64,000 nucleotides of DNA from Candidatus Pelagibacter giovannonii (GTDB lineage Bacteria > Pseudomonadota > Alphaproteobacteria > Pelagibacterales > Pelagibacteraceae). Numbering within the stretch: the stretch's first letter is position 1; each line of letters starts with the position of its first letter. The notes beneath the pieces were generated by a model, which ran no database searches, was not told where the DNA came from, and saw nothing but the letters and a program-made list of their open reading frames with translations. The stretch spans positions 186,001 to 250,000 of the forward strand of contig NZ_CP038852.1 in assembly GCF_012276695.1 (NCBI RefSeq), in the 5' to 3' direction. The position numbers and the translations under genes are program-made. Positions 8,818-16,286 of the stretch are shown in pieces.

Positions 8818-9932
8818 TAAATACTTTTGTTTAAATTGATTGCATATCTATCTGTCATACCTGAAATAAAATCAGCAATTGCTCTATTGGGGTCATTTTT
8901 TAATTGGTCAGCATTTAAGAATTTTTTTGGCTTATTCTTAATTTTATAAAAAAGTTTATTAACAATTTTTTTTCCATGATTATTTTTTAATAATACCTTC
9001 TTGTTATTGTACATTTTGCTTCTTAGGAAAAATCTAACTTCTTTTTCAATTTTTAGAAATTTACTAGAAAAACATACTATAGGATTAACTAATTTATAAA
9101 CATCATTTAAAGATCTGATCTTATTAGTTTTTAAATTATTTTTAGTATTTGTAATCAAATCTCTAACCATTAAATCAATTGAATCTCGTATTATTTGATA
9201 TATCAAAATATCTTTATTATTATTTTTAATATTTTTTTTGTGAGATTTATAAATATCTTTAAAAAAATTAATTTCAATCAAGTCGTTTAAATTAAACATT
9301 TTGGCTCTGATTCCATCTTGTATGTCATGATTATTATAGGCAATGTCATCAGAGATTGCTGATATTTGAGCTTCCAATGATCCAGAGTTAATAAAATTTA
9401 TTTTATTCTTAAAACTTTTTGATCCAATCAACCTATTAACTATAGAAAGATCATCAATTGGGCCATTGTGCTTTAATAATCCATCTAAAGTTTCTAATGT
9501 TAAGTTTAGGCCTTTAAATTTAAGGTATTTATGCTCAAGAAACATAATTATTCGTAAAGTTTGAAGGTTGTGATCGAAGCCTCCAAAGTTAGCCATACAT
9601 TCATTAAGAGCATCTTCTCCAGCGTGTCCAAACGGTGTGTGCCCTAAGTCGTGAGCCAAACTTAAAGTTTCAGCCAGATCATCGTTTAAACCTAAATGTT
9701 TAGCTATTGATCTTGCAATTTGCGCAACTTCAATTGAATGGGTAATTCTAGTTCTAAAATGATCCCCTTCTGTATTAACAAAAACTTGTGTTTTATGCTT
9801 TAGTCTTCTGAATGAGGCACTGTGAATAATCCTATCTCTATCTCTTTGAAATGGTGTTCTATAAAGTGAATTGGCTTCTTTAAAAATACGACCTTTACTT
9901 TTAGATAGGGCTAAATTTGAGTAATTATTCAT
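8817..9932 (-). CDS. dgt: dGTPase-like deoxynucleoside triphosphate triphosphohydrolase
   Basis: The 371-residue HD-domain protein resembles the type 2 dNTPase family that cleaves dNTPs to deoxynucleoside and triphosphate. The metal-binding HD motifs are clear: RIIHSASFRRLKHKTQV, RTRITHSIEVAQIAR, LAHDLGHTPFGHAGE and ISDDIAYNNHDIQDG. Activity could affect dNTP pools or phage resistance, but neither can be read from sequence. It begins at an ATG 50 bases from the divergent erpA gene and is the first gene of a long minus-strand run through secD. Confidence 0.92.
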   Translation of the reverse strand: MNNYSNLALSKSKGRIFKEANSLYRTPFQRDRDRIIHSASFRRLKHKTQVFVNTEGDHFRTRITHSIEVAQIARSIAKHLGLNDDLAETLSLAHDLGHTPFGHAGEDALNECMANFGGFDHNLQTLRIIMFLEHKYLKFKGLNLTLETLDGLLKHNGPIDDLSIVNRLIGSKSFKNKINFINSGSLEAQISAISDDIAYNNHDIQDGIRAKMFNLNDLIEINFFKDIYKSHKKNIKNNNKDILIYQIIRDSIDLMVRDLITNTKNNLKTNKIRSLNDVYKLVNPIVCFSSKFLKIEKEVRFFLRSKMYNNKKVLLKNNHGKKIVNKLFYKIKNKPKKFLNADQLKNDPNRAIADFISGMTDRYAINLNKSI

Positions 9933-9951
9933 ACTTTAAATTTAATAAATT

Positions 9952-9971
9952 GATATTATATTAGTAATATC
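9952..9971. promoter_or_regulatory. Inverted repeat in the divergent dgt/erpA intergenic region
   Basis: The 50-base space between dgt and erpA contains the perfect inverted repeat GATATTA-N6-TAATATC. It is the only strong symmetry in a region that must hold promoters for both genes, so it is a plausible operator. AT-rich palindromes arise easily by chance in this base composition, and no regulator is identified. Confidence 0.3.
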
Positions 9972-9982
9972 AGTGTTGTTAT

Positions 9983-10300
9983 ATGATTAAAGAAATTAAA
10001 TTTACAGATAAAGCTATAAAACAGATTAATAATTTGTTGTCTCAAAAAGATCCAGGGTCATTTTTTAGAATCGCTATTAAAGGAGGTGGTTGCTCAGGTT
10101 TTCAATATGAGTTTACTTTTGACAAAAAATTAGAGGCAGACGACTTAAAACATGAAAATATTCTCATTGATAAAACTTCAGCAGACTTACTAAAAGGTTC
10201 AGAAGTGGACTTTGTCTCGGAACTAATTGGTGATCAATTTAAAATCTCTAACCCACAAAGCAAATCTTCTTGCGGTTGTGGTGTTTCTTTCTCCATTTAA
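9983..10300 (+). CDS. erpA: ErpA/IscA-type A-type iron-sulfur carrier
   Basis: A-type carriers accept Fe-S clusters from the scaffold and deliver them to apoenzymes. The 105-residue protein carries the three conserved cysteines: Cys37 in GGGCSGFQYEF and Cys97/Cys99 in the C-terminal SSCGCGVSF. It could be ErpA or IscA; position next to dgt and xthA favours the erpA ortholog of other Alphaproteobacteria. Candidate clients encoded in this window are LipA and IlvD. It ends one base before the xthA start. Confidence 0.9.
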   Translation: MIKEIKFTDKAIKQINNLLSQKDPGSFFRIAIKGGGCSGFQYEFTFDKKLEADDLKHENILIDKTSADLLKGSEVDFVSELIGDQFKISNPQSKSSCGCGVSFSI

Positions 10301-10301
10301 T

Positions 10302-11078
10302 ATGATTATTACATCTTGGAATGTTAATTCTGTTAGAGCAAGAATTGAAAATATTAAAGAATACCTTCAAAAATTTTCTCCTGATGTTGTTATGATGCAA
10401 GAGATCAAAACTCAAGATGAAACTTTTCCATATGATGATTTTTCAGCACTAGATTATGAAAGTCATGTATTTGGACAAAAAAGTTATAACGGAGTTGCAA
10501 TTATTTCTAAGCATAAACTAGAAAATATCAGATTAGATTTGATTAAAGATAAGTTAAAACAATCAAGAATTATTTCAGCGGAATTAAAATATAAGAAAAA
10601 AAATATACAACTAGTTAATATTTACACACCAAATGGTAATCCAGTAGATACTGATAAATATACTTATAAAAAAGAATGGCTAGATACTTTGATTAAACAA
10701 TTAAAAAGTCTTTCAAAGAAAAATGAAAATATTATTTTAGCAGGTGATTTTAATATTCTTCCTTCTGAAGAAGATGCTTATAATATTAAAGGGTTTGAAG
10801 ATGATGCTTTATACAGACTTGAAATAAGAAAAAAATTTAGAGAAATGATTAATCTAGGTTTTCATGATGCTTACCGCCATATTCATGGTGAAACAGAAGG
10901 TTATACTTATTGGGATTATATGAGAGGTGCTTGGCAGAAAAATAATGGATTAAGAATAGATCACTTCTTAGTATCAAATTCTTTATTAAATATAGTTAAG
11001 AATGTTAATATTAATAAAGACCCCAGAGGAAAAGAAAAACCCTCAGATCACACACCTATTGAAATTGAGTTAACTTAA
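10302..11078 (+). CDS. xthA: Exodeoxyribonuclease III (AP endonuclease)
   Basis: XthA cuts DNA at abasic sites and degrades 3' ends during base excision repair. I place the start at the ATG at 10302, giving a 258-residue protein that begins MIITSWNVNSVRARI, the standard family N-terminus; an upstream in-frame start would run inside erpA and is unlikely. Catalytic landmarks are Glu34 in MMQEIKTQ, the GDFNI motif, the YWDY loop and the C-terminal SDHTPI with the active-site Asp-His. The 3' end overlaps the convergent reductase gene by nine bases. Confidence 0.95.
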   Translation: MIITSWNVNSVRARIENIKEYLQKFSPDVVMMQEIKTQDETFPYDDFSALDYESHVFGQKSYNGVAIISKHKLENIRLDLIKDKLKQSRIISAELKYKKKNIQLVNIYTPNGNPVDTDKYTYKKEWLDTLIKQLKSLSKKNENIILAGDFNILPSEEDAYNIKGFEDDALYRLEIRKKFREMINLGFHDAYRHIHGETEGYTYWDYMRGAWQKNNGLRIDHFLVSNSLLNIVKNVNINKDPRGKEKPSDHTPIEIELT

Positions 11079-12068
11079 AGATTTAATTTTATTAACAAGT
11101 TCTTCGTTAATATTTCTTGGTCCCTTATCTAGTCTATTTTTATGCCTTCTTTCACCTGGAAGTCTAACACCATCCATAGCTGACATTTTACTAAAAAACT
11201 CATCAGCGTGTTTATCCCAACCTTTTCCAGAAATTTTCTCAGGTGAGATTGCTATAATAAATTCACCACCACTTGGAGGACCGCCATCGTTGTTATCTTT
11301 AGCGGCAGTTTCAAAACTAAAATTTTCACCTATTAATGCACCAGCTAATAATTCAACCATCATTGCTATACTAGACCCTTTATACCCACCAAAGGGAAGT
11401 ATAACTCCACCATCAGCAATTTCTCCAGGATCGGTTGTTTCTTTACCTTCTTTAGTTAAACCTGTTCCAAGAGGAACTTTGTGCCCTTCTCTTTTTGCAA
11501 TCTGAACTTCACCCATTGCCATTGAGGCTGTTGCCATATCGTAGACAACTGGAGTTTTACCAGGTCTAGGCCAAGCAAAAGAAATTGGATTTGTACCATA
11601 TAAAGGTTTCGTAGCACCTGCTGGTGCAACGGCAGGCTTATAAGATGTGCAAGCGATACCAACAAGTCCTGCTTCAGCAATAGCTTCAGTTTCGGGCCAA
11701 AGTGCTGCCATGTGATGTGAATTTTTTATAGCTAGAACTGCTACACCATTTTTTTTAGCTAAATCAATAATAGCAGGTAATCCTAAACTTAAAACCATAG
11801 GTGCAACTGCATTATTACCTGATACTTTAATAATACTTGGAGCAACATTTTCTAATTCAGGTCTTGCTTTACCATTAATCTTTTTACTTTTTAAGCCAGC
11901 CACATAAGCGGGTAATCTAAACAAACCATGAGAAACAGAACCATCTCTTTCAGCTCTCATAATTGTATCTGCTAAAATATTAGCATTTTCCTCATCGCAA
12001 CCATTAGCTAATAATGTTTTTTTGGCTAGTTCTAAAATTTCATTTAATGTTAAGGATACTGTATTCAT
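11070..12068 (-). CDS. Ldh2/malate dehydrogenase-family reductase, probably delta1-piperideine/pyrroline-2-carboxylate reductase
   Basis: The 332-residue protein belongs to the Ldh2/YlbC NAD(P)H-dependent oxidoreductase family. Diagnostic stretches are GLFRLPAYVAGL, KNSHHMAALWPETE with the catalytic His region, YGTNPISFAWPRPG for cofactor binding, and GGYKGSSIAMMVELLAGAL. The SHHxAALWPE motif resembles the branch that reduces cyclic imines from lysine or proline catabolism, rather than malate or lactate dehydrogenases. The exact substrate is inference. Its ATG directly follows the zur stop (TAA-ATG), so it is translationally coupled to zur and probably belongs to the znuCB-zur transcript, which is an unexpected place for it. 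Confidence 0.85.
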   Translation of the reverse strand: MNTVSLTLNEILELAKKTLLANGCDEENANILADTIMRAERDGSVSHGLFRLPAYVAGLKSKKINGKARPELENVAPSIIKVSGNNAVAPMVLSLGLPAIIDLAKKNGVAVLAIKNSHHMAALWPETEAIAEAGLVGIACTSYKPAVAPAGATKPLYGTNPISFAWPRPGKTPVVYDMATASMAMGEVQIAKREGHKVPLGTGLTKEGKETTDPGEIADGGVILPFGGYKGSSIAMMVELLAGALIGENFSFETAAKDNNDGGPPSGGEFIIAISPEKISGKGWDKHADEFFSKMSAMDGVRLPGERRHKNRLDKGPRNINEELVNKIKSLS

Positions 12069-12470
12069 TTATTTAGCTTTACATTTTTTGCATAAACCAA
12101 AAAACTCTAAATTATATTTATTATATTGCATTCCAGTATCGTCTTCAAAATTAGTTAAATATTTTGAAAGTTTTGGATTATTAATTTCAGAAACATTTTC
12201 ACACTTATTACATATTGAAAAAGCCGTTGCTTGTGAAATTTCACAACTTGAACTTTTACAAGCTATAAAAGCATTTCGACTTTCTACTTTATGTATTTTT
12301 CCAATCTCTACTAATTTATCTAGTGCTCTATAAACTTGTAGCGGTGCTTTAATTCCTTTTTTTTTAACATTAAATAAAATGGAATAAGCCTTAAGTGGTT
12401 CTTTAGCTTTTTCTATAAAATCAAAAATTATTTGCTGATTTTTAGATAAAAATTCTTCTTTGTGATTCAT
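12069..12470 (-). CDS. zur: Zur, zinc uptake repressor of the Fur family
   Basis: Zur represses zinc import genes when zinc is plentiful. I place the start at the ATG at 12470 (MNHKEEFLSKNQQ), giving 133 residues; an upstream TTG would add five residues. The protein has the Fur-family winged helix (KKKGIKAPLQVYRALDKLVE) and two CxxC pairs, CNKC near residue 87 and CKKC near 127, which form the structural zinc site. A further Cys-4x-Cys pair (CKSSSC) lies between. Its neighbours znuB, znuC and znuA, and the Zur-box palindromes at 14087-14119, support zinc specificity over iron. Confidence 0.93.
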   Translation of the reverse strand: MNHKEEFLSKNQQIIFDFIEKAKEPLKAYSILFNVKKKGIKAPLQVYRALDKLVEIGKIHKVESRNAFIACKSSSCEISQATAFSICNKCENVSEINNPKLSKYLTNFEDDTGMQYNKYNLEFFGLCKKCKAK

Positions 12471-12492
12471 ATGTACTTCTAACAATTACATG

Positions 12493-13296
12493 CTAGTTTT
12501 TCAATCGAGTGAATTTATTTATTTTTGTTAATGACAAGATAAACAAAACTAATGCAGCTGTGATTATGGATGGTCCTGACGGTGAGTTTAACTCTAATGA
12601 AGTAAATAAACCCACTATTACTGACAGCAATCCACCTATTACAGAATAAACAACCATTTGAACTGGATTATTAGAAAGATTACGTGCCATAGCAGCAGGA
12701 ATAATTAACATTCCTGTAATTAACAATAGTCCAACCATTTTAATAGAAATTGCAATTATAGCAGCCATTAGAATGGTAAAAATTGCATTTACTCTTGCTG
12801 GGTTCATTCCCTCAGCTTCAGCTAATTCATAATTAACTGTTGAAGCAAAAAGTGGTTTCCAAATAATCTTTAAAACAAATAATATTAATACTCCACCAAT
12901 CCAAATAATAAATATGTCATTTGGAGCTACAGCAAGAATATCACCAAACAGTAGTCCCATTATATCAAAACGAATAAATGATAAAAAGCTAATCACCACT
13001 AAACCTACAGCTAAAGATGAGTGAGCTAGTAATCCTAATAAGGCGTCACCAGGCAAGTTGGTAGTTTTTTGTAGCTTTAACAAAACTAGTGCTACAGCTG
13101 AAGAAATAAAAAAAACTGATAAAGCAATATTAATATCAAAAGATAAGGCTAGAGTTACGCCAAGTAATGCAGAATGAGATAAAGTATCACCAAAAAAAGA
13201 TAGTCTTCTCCAAATAACAAAACATCCAAGAGGACCAGCAACTAAAGCAATGCCTATGCCAGCAATTAGAGCTCTTATAAAAAAATCATCTAACAT
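12493..13296 (-). CDS. znuB: ZnuB, zinc ABC transporter permease
   Basis: ZnuB forms the membrane channel of the high-affinity zinc importer. The 267-residue protein (start at the ATG at 13296, two bases after the znuC stop) is almost entirely hydrophobic, with about eight spans. It carries the ABC-3 family stretches GCFVIWRRLSFFGDTLSHSALLG near residue 27 and the VGLLLITGMLIIPAAMAR segment near 188. Its place between znuC and zur indicates one operon. An upstream TTG in the same frame would overlap znuC and is less likely. Confidence 0.95.
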   Translation of the reverse strand: MLDDFFIRALIAGIGIALVAGPLGCFVIWRRLSFFGDTLSHSALLGVTLALSFDINIALSVFFISSAVALVLLKLQKTTNLPGDALLGLLAHSSLAVGLVVISFLSFIRFDIMGLLFGDILAVAPNDIFIIWIGGVLILFVLKIIWKPLFASTVNYELAEAEGMNPARVNAIFTILMAAIIAISIKMVGLLLITGMLIIPAAMARNLSNNPVQMVVYSVIGGLLSVIVGLFTSLELNSPSGPSIITAALVLFILSLTKINKFTRLKN

Positions 13297-13298
13297 TA

Positions 13299-14054
13299 TC
13301 AATGTTTCTTTTCTTTAATACTACCATCAGTAGAATGGGTATGATCATGCTTATGCTCGTATACAGATAATAGTGTTGAAGCTTGGTCACCAAATAATTC
13401 TTTATAGTTTTTATTATTTGCAACATTCAAAGGAGTTCCAGAACAACAAACATGCCCATTTAAACAAACAACATAATCAGTTTTAGACATAACCACATTT
13501 AGATCGTGAGAAATTAATAATATTCCACAATTAAGTTCATCAGAAATTTTTTTGATTAATTCATATAAAGCAATTTCTCCTGTAAAATCTACACCTTGAA
13601 CAGGTTCATCTAATACAAGTAAATCAGGTTTTTTTGCTATTGCTCTAGCCATTAAAACTCTTTGAAATTCTCCACCAGAGAGACTTCTTAAATCATTATG
13701 TTTAAGATGTTCTACTTCTGTTAATTTTAAAGCACTTACAACTTCATCAAATTGAAGCGTTTGAGTTAAACTCATAAAATCAATTACTCTAATTGGCAAT
13801 GTCCAATCGATTGATATTTTTTGGGGCACATAACCAATCTTATTTGTGTTTTTTGTAACTTTTCCTTTAATGTTTTTGTGAATTCCTAAAGCAATTTTTG
13901 CTGTAGTAGTTTTTCCAGAGCCGTTTGGTCCAATCAATGTTAAAATTTTACCTTTTTCAATTTCTAAAGATACATCATGGACCAACCATTTATTATCTTG
14001 AAAAATTCCAACGTTTTTTAATTTTATTAATATTTCTTTTTTATCTAAATTCAT
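13299..14054 (-). CDS. znuC: ZnuC, zinc ABC transporter ATPase
   Basis: This ATPase powers the Znu importer. The 251-residue sequence contains Walker A (GPNGSGKTT near residue 42), the Q-loop, the ABC signature LSGGEFQRVLMARAI, Walker B LLVLDEPVQGVD and the switch histidine in LLISHDLNVV. A His-rich C-terminal tail (HKHDHTHSTDG) is typical of ZnuC and probably binds zinc. It is the first gene of the minus-strand znuC-znuB-zur-reductase set and starts 88 bases from znuA across the Zur-box region. Confidence 0.96.
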   Translation of the reverse strand: MNLDKKEILIKLKNVGIFQDNKWLVHDVSLEIEKGKILTLIGPNGSGKTTTAKIALGIHKNIKGKVTKNTNKIGYVPQKISIDWTLPIRVIDFMSLTQTLQFDEVVSALKLTEVEHLKHNDLRSLSGGEFQRVLMARAIAKKPDLLVLDEPVQGVDFTGEIALYELIKKISDELNCGILLISHDLNVVMSKTDYVVCLNGHVCCSGTPLNVANNKNYKELFGDQASTLLSVYEHKHDHTHSTDGSIKEKKH

Positions 14055-14071
14055 TTTATTTTAAAAATGGC

Positions 14072-14100
14072 TTGACTAATTAAATATGTTATATTATTAC
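14072..14100 (+). promoter_or_regulatory. Probable znuA promoter
   Basis: TTGACT at 14072-14077 and TATTAC at 14095-14100 are separated by 17 bases and match five of six and four of six consensus positions for a housekeeping sigma factor. The -10 element lies inside the first Zur box, so bound repressor would block RNA polymerase. The transcript would start near 14107 and leave a leader of about 35 bases. Confidence 0.6.
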
Positions 14101-14119
14101 GCTTTGTTATATTATAACA
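14087..14119. promoter_or_regulatory. Tandem Zur boxes between znuC and znuA
   Basis: TGTTATATTATAACA at 14105-14119 is a perfect palindrome around a single central base and matches the known proteobacterial Zur-box core TGTTATANTATAACA exactly. A second, degenerate copy, TGTTATATTATTACG, lies at 14087-14101, so the centres are 18 bases apart. Together they cover the znuA -10 element and lie upstream of znuC on the other strand, so one Zur assembly could repress both directions. Confidence 0.88.
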
Positions 14120-14142
14120 TTAACTTAAAGCAAATTAAAACT

Positions 14143-15225
14143 ATGAAAAAAATACATTTAATATCAACATTAATTGGACTATTGGCATTTTCAACATTAG
14201 CAAAAGCAGACTTAAAAGTTGTTACATCCATTAAACCTATACACTCATTGGCTAGTTATATAATGGATGGTGTAGGTTCACCAGGATTAATAGTTGATGG
14301 TTATAATTCACCTCATAGTTTCCAGTTAAAACCCTCTCACGCTAAAATGTTAGAACAAGCAGATATCATATTTTGGATTGGAGAAGACTTAGAAAATTTT
14401 TTAGAAAAACCCCTAGATACAATTGCTAAAAAAGCTGAAAAGATTGAATTACTAGAAATTAAAGGCATTAAGAAATTAAAATTTAGAGAAAGAAATATTT
14501 TTGAAGAACATGAAGGTCACGATGATCACGGAGATGATGCTAAAAAAGAAGAGCATGACGATCACGGAGATGATGCTAAGAAAGAAGAGCATGACGATCA
14601 CGGAGATGATGCTAAGAAAGAAGAGCATGACGATCACGGGCATGATGCTAAGAAAGAAGAGCATGACGATCACGGGCATGATGCTAAGAAAGAAGAGCAT
14701 GACGATCATGAAGGACATGGTCACGGTGAATATGATCCGCACATTTGGTTAGATCCAATTAATGCAAAAATAATATTAAATGAGATAACTGAACATTTAA
14801 TTGAAAATGATTCTAAAAATGCATCTACTTATAAATCTAATTTAGCTAAAGCATTAGCTGAAATTGATAAGCTAATAATTGATGTAATTACTGAGACTAA
14901 TACGGACCTTAATTACGTAGTATTTCATGATGCGTATCAATATTATGAAAATAGATTTAATGTAAACATACTTGGTGCAATGACTGTTAATCCTGATGTT
15001 ATGCCTGGTGCAGAACAAATTCATGAAATTCATGAAGTCATTGAACATGATAACGTAAGTTGCATATTGTCAGAGCCTCAATTTAATCCTGATATAATCA
15101 AATCTATTGCCAAAGATACAAATGTAAAAACTGGTGTCTTGGATCCACTAGGTGCCAATCTAAAACCAGGAAAAGATTTATATTTTGATTTAATCAGAAA
15201 TATGTCGGCTTCATTTAATTGCTAA
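14143..15225 (+). CDS. znuA: ZnuA, periplasmic zinc-binding protein with His-rich repeat loop
   Basis: ZnuA captures periplasmic zinc for ZnuBC. I choose the ATG at 14143 (360 residues) because it begins a good signal peptide (MKKIHLISTLIGLLAFSTLAKA); an earlier in-frame start would lie inside the Zur boxes. Metal-site landmarks are DGYNSPHSFQLKPSHAKML, PHIWLDPINAKII and YVVFHDAYQYYENRF. Between the first two is a long acidic, histidine-rich loop (about residues 124-190) made of near-identical 12-residue units such as EEHDDHGDDAKK. Such loops are known in ZnuA proteins and are thought to gather or sense zinc; this one is unusually regular. Confidence 0.95.
   Translation: MKKIHLISTLIGLLAFSTLAKADLKVVTSIKPIHSLASYIMDGVGSPGLIVDGYNSPHSFQLKPSHAKMLEQADIIFWIGEDLENFLEKPLDTIAKKAEKIELLEIKGIKKLKFRERNIFEEHEGHDDHGDDAKKEEHDDHGDDAKKEEHDDHGDDAKKEEHDDHGHDAKKEEHDDHGHDAKKEEHDDHEGHGHGEYDPHIWLDPINAKIILNEITEHLIENDSKNASTYKSNLAKALAEIDKLIIDVITETNTDLNYVVFHDAYQYYENRFNVNILGAMTVNPDVMPGAEQIHEIHEVIEHDNVSCILSEPQFNPDIIKSIAKDTNVKTGVLDPLGANLKPGKDLYFDLIRNMSASFNC
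14512..14709 (+). repeat. 36-bp tandem repeats encoding the ZnuA His-rich loop
   Basis: Five in-frame 36-base units run from 14512 to 14691, followed by half a unit to about 14709. The units at 14548, 14584, 14620 and 14656 are nearly identical, differing mainly by an AGA to GGC change that turns the dipeptide Gly-Asp into Gly-His. This near identity at DNA level implies recent unit duplication, so copy number may vary between strains and may be miscounted by short-read assembly. Confidence 0.95.
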
Positions 15226-15253
15226 TATTATTTAGTAATTAAATAAAGATTTC

Positions 15254-15307
15254 AGTCTCTTCTATATTGTAATAAAATCCTCATAAAACTTACATATAGA
15301 GGAGACT
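15254..15307 (+). promoter_or_regulatory. Hairpin overlapping the ribosome binding site of a small-membrane-protein/aquaporin pair
   Basis: Positions 15254-15267 (AGTCTCTTCTATAT) can pair with 15294-15307 (ATATAGAGGAGACT) over 14 consecutive base pairs with one U-G pair, around a 26-base loop. The right arm contains the Shine-Dalgarno sequence (GAGGAG, 15299-15304) just before the ATG at 15308. A CCTC in the loop (15279-15282) could pair with the same GAGG in an alternative fold. Formation of either stem would hide the ribosome binding site. I do not recognise it as a known riboswitch class. Confidence 0.6.
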
Positions 15308-15529
15308 ATGTTTATTAAAAAATACCTTAAATGGATCAGTACTGCTTTAGTATTAACTGGAATATTACTAACTAATTTAAATATCTACCCTATTAACATC
15401 TACTTCCATGGTCTTGGAGTAATTGGTTGGACGATAGCTGGTTTTATATCAAAAGATAAGGCTATATTAACAAACTTTGGTTTGCAGATACCACTATTCT
15501 TAATTGGCATTTATAAAATTATAATTTAA
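15308..15529 (+). CDS. Small inner-membrane protein of unknown function
   Basis: The 73-residue protein is mostly hydrophobic, with two or three predicted membrane spans (about residues 9-26, 31-47 and 55-72) separated by very short loops. I recognise no characterised family. It has a strong Shine-Dalgarno sequence (GAGGAG) that lies in a long hairpin, and it is followed after 13 bases by an aquaporin gene, so the two are probably cotranscribed. It could be an accessory or regulator of the aquaporin, but only position supports this. Confidence 0.75.
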   Translation: MFIKKYLKWISTALVLTGILLTNLNIYPINIYFHGLGVIGWTIAGFISKDKAILTNFGLQIPLFLIGIYKIII

Positions 15530-15542
15530 TCATTATTAGATT

Positions 15543-16190
15543 ATGAAAAATAGAATTTTTATTGGTGAATTTATAGGTAGTTGTTTTTTAGTAATGATTA
15601 TTGTTGGCTCTGGAATAATGGCTGAAAATCTTACAAATGATAATGCTTTACGACTTACTGCAAATACACTTGCAACTGGAGCTGGGTTATTTGTCTTGAT
15701 AACGGCTTTTGCAGAAATTTCAGGTGCTCACTTTAATCCTTTTGTAAGTTTAGCAATGTATTTAACCAAAAAAATTAAAGGAAAACTTTTAATCACATAC
15801 ATTCCAGCTCAAATATTGGGATGCTTATTAGGTGTAATGTTGGCTAATGTATTTTTTGAACATAATATAATTGAATTATCTACAAAAAATAGAGATGGTT
15901 TTCATATATTTCTAGCAGAAATTGTAGCTACTTTTGGTCTGATATTTATTATTTTTGCAACTTTAAAAGATGGTAAAACAACAATTGCAGCATGTGTTGC
16001 AACTTATATTACTGCTGGTTATTGGTTTACTTCTTCAACGTCTTTTGCAAACCCAGCTGTAGCAATAGCAAGGACTTTTACAGAATCATTTACTGGTATT
16101 AATTATCTTAATACACCAACCTATATAATTGCAGAATTAATTGGTGCATTGATTGCCGTATTCTTAATAAAAAAATTAATTTTAAAGTAG
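15543..16190 (+). CDS. Aquaporin (MIP family channel) with an NPF first motif
   Basis: This 215-residue membrane channel has six spans and the two half-helix motifs of aquaporins, but the first reads Asn-Pro-Phe (GAHFNPFVSL, Asn65) instead of NPA; the second is normal (SFANPAVAIARTFT, Asn170) with the selectivity arginine at 177. The stretch around the second motif, with its GYWFTSSTSFANPAVAIAR pattern, resembles aquaporins often found near arsenic genes, although no arsenic genes are present here. Substrate (water, glycerol, arsenite or another small solute) cannot be decided. It follows the small membrane-protein gene by 13 bases. Confidence 0.88.
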   Translation: MKNRIFIGEFIGSCFLVMIIVGSGIMAENLTNDNALRLTANTLATGAGLFVLITAFAEISGAHFNPFVSLAMYLTKKIKGKLLITYIPAQILGCLLGVMLANVFFEHNIIELSTKNRDGFHIFLAEIVATFGLIFIIFATLKDGKTTIAACVATYITAGYWFTSSTSFANPAVAIARTFTESFTGINYLNTPTYIIAELIGALIAVFLIKKLILK

Positions 16191-16244
16191 ACATAATTTT
16201 TCAATAATGTATTCAAAGTGAATCAACCCTCCTTAAAAATATTT

Positions 16245-16286
16245 AGTTGAATTCTCTGTATAGACTTCAACTTTAAATAATATAAT
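16245..16286 (+). promoter_or_regulatory. Inverted repeat and TATAAT box upstream of the PiT-like gene
   Basis: The 238-base gap before the PiT-like gene is one of the largest in the window. It holds a 7-bp inverted repeat (AGTTGAA at 16245-16251 and TTCAACT at 16266-16272) and a perfect -10 box, TATAAT, at 16281-16286 with no good -35. The leader from there to the ATG would be about 135 bases. The repeat could be an operator or a weak terminator of the aquaporin transcript. Nothing else is clear in the gap. Confidence 0.3.

Noticed and set aside
10227..10301. Upstream start for xthA inside erpA
   Set aside because: The ATG at 10302 gives the standard exonuclease III N-terminus; the extra 25 residues have no family support.
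14512..14709. CRISPR-like array
   Set aside because: The repeats are contiguous without spacers, multiples of three, and in frame within znuA.
14476..14742. Open frames antisense to and in another frame of the znuA repeat region
   Set aside because: They exist only because the 36-bp repeat has no stops in several frames; the encoded products are themselves monotonous repeats with no start signals.
15228..15246. Terminator after znuA (TTATTTA-N5-TAAATAA)
   Set aside because: The stem is only A-T pairs and no T run follows, so it is not convincing.
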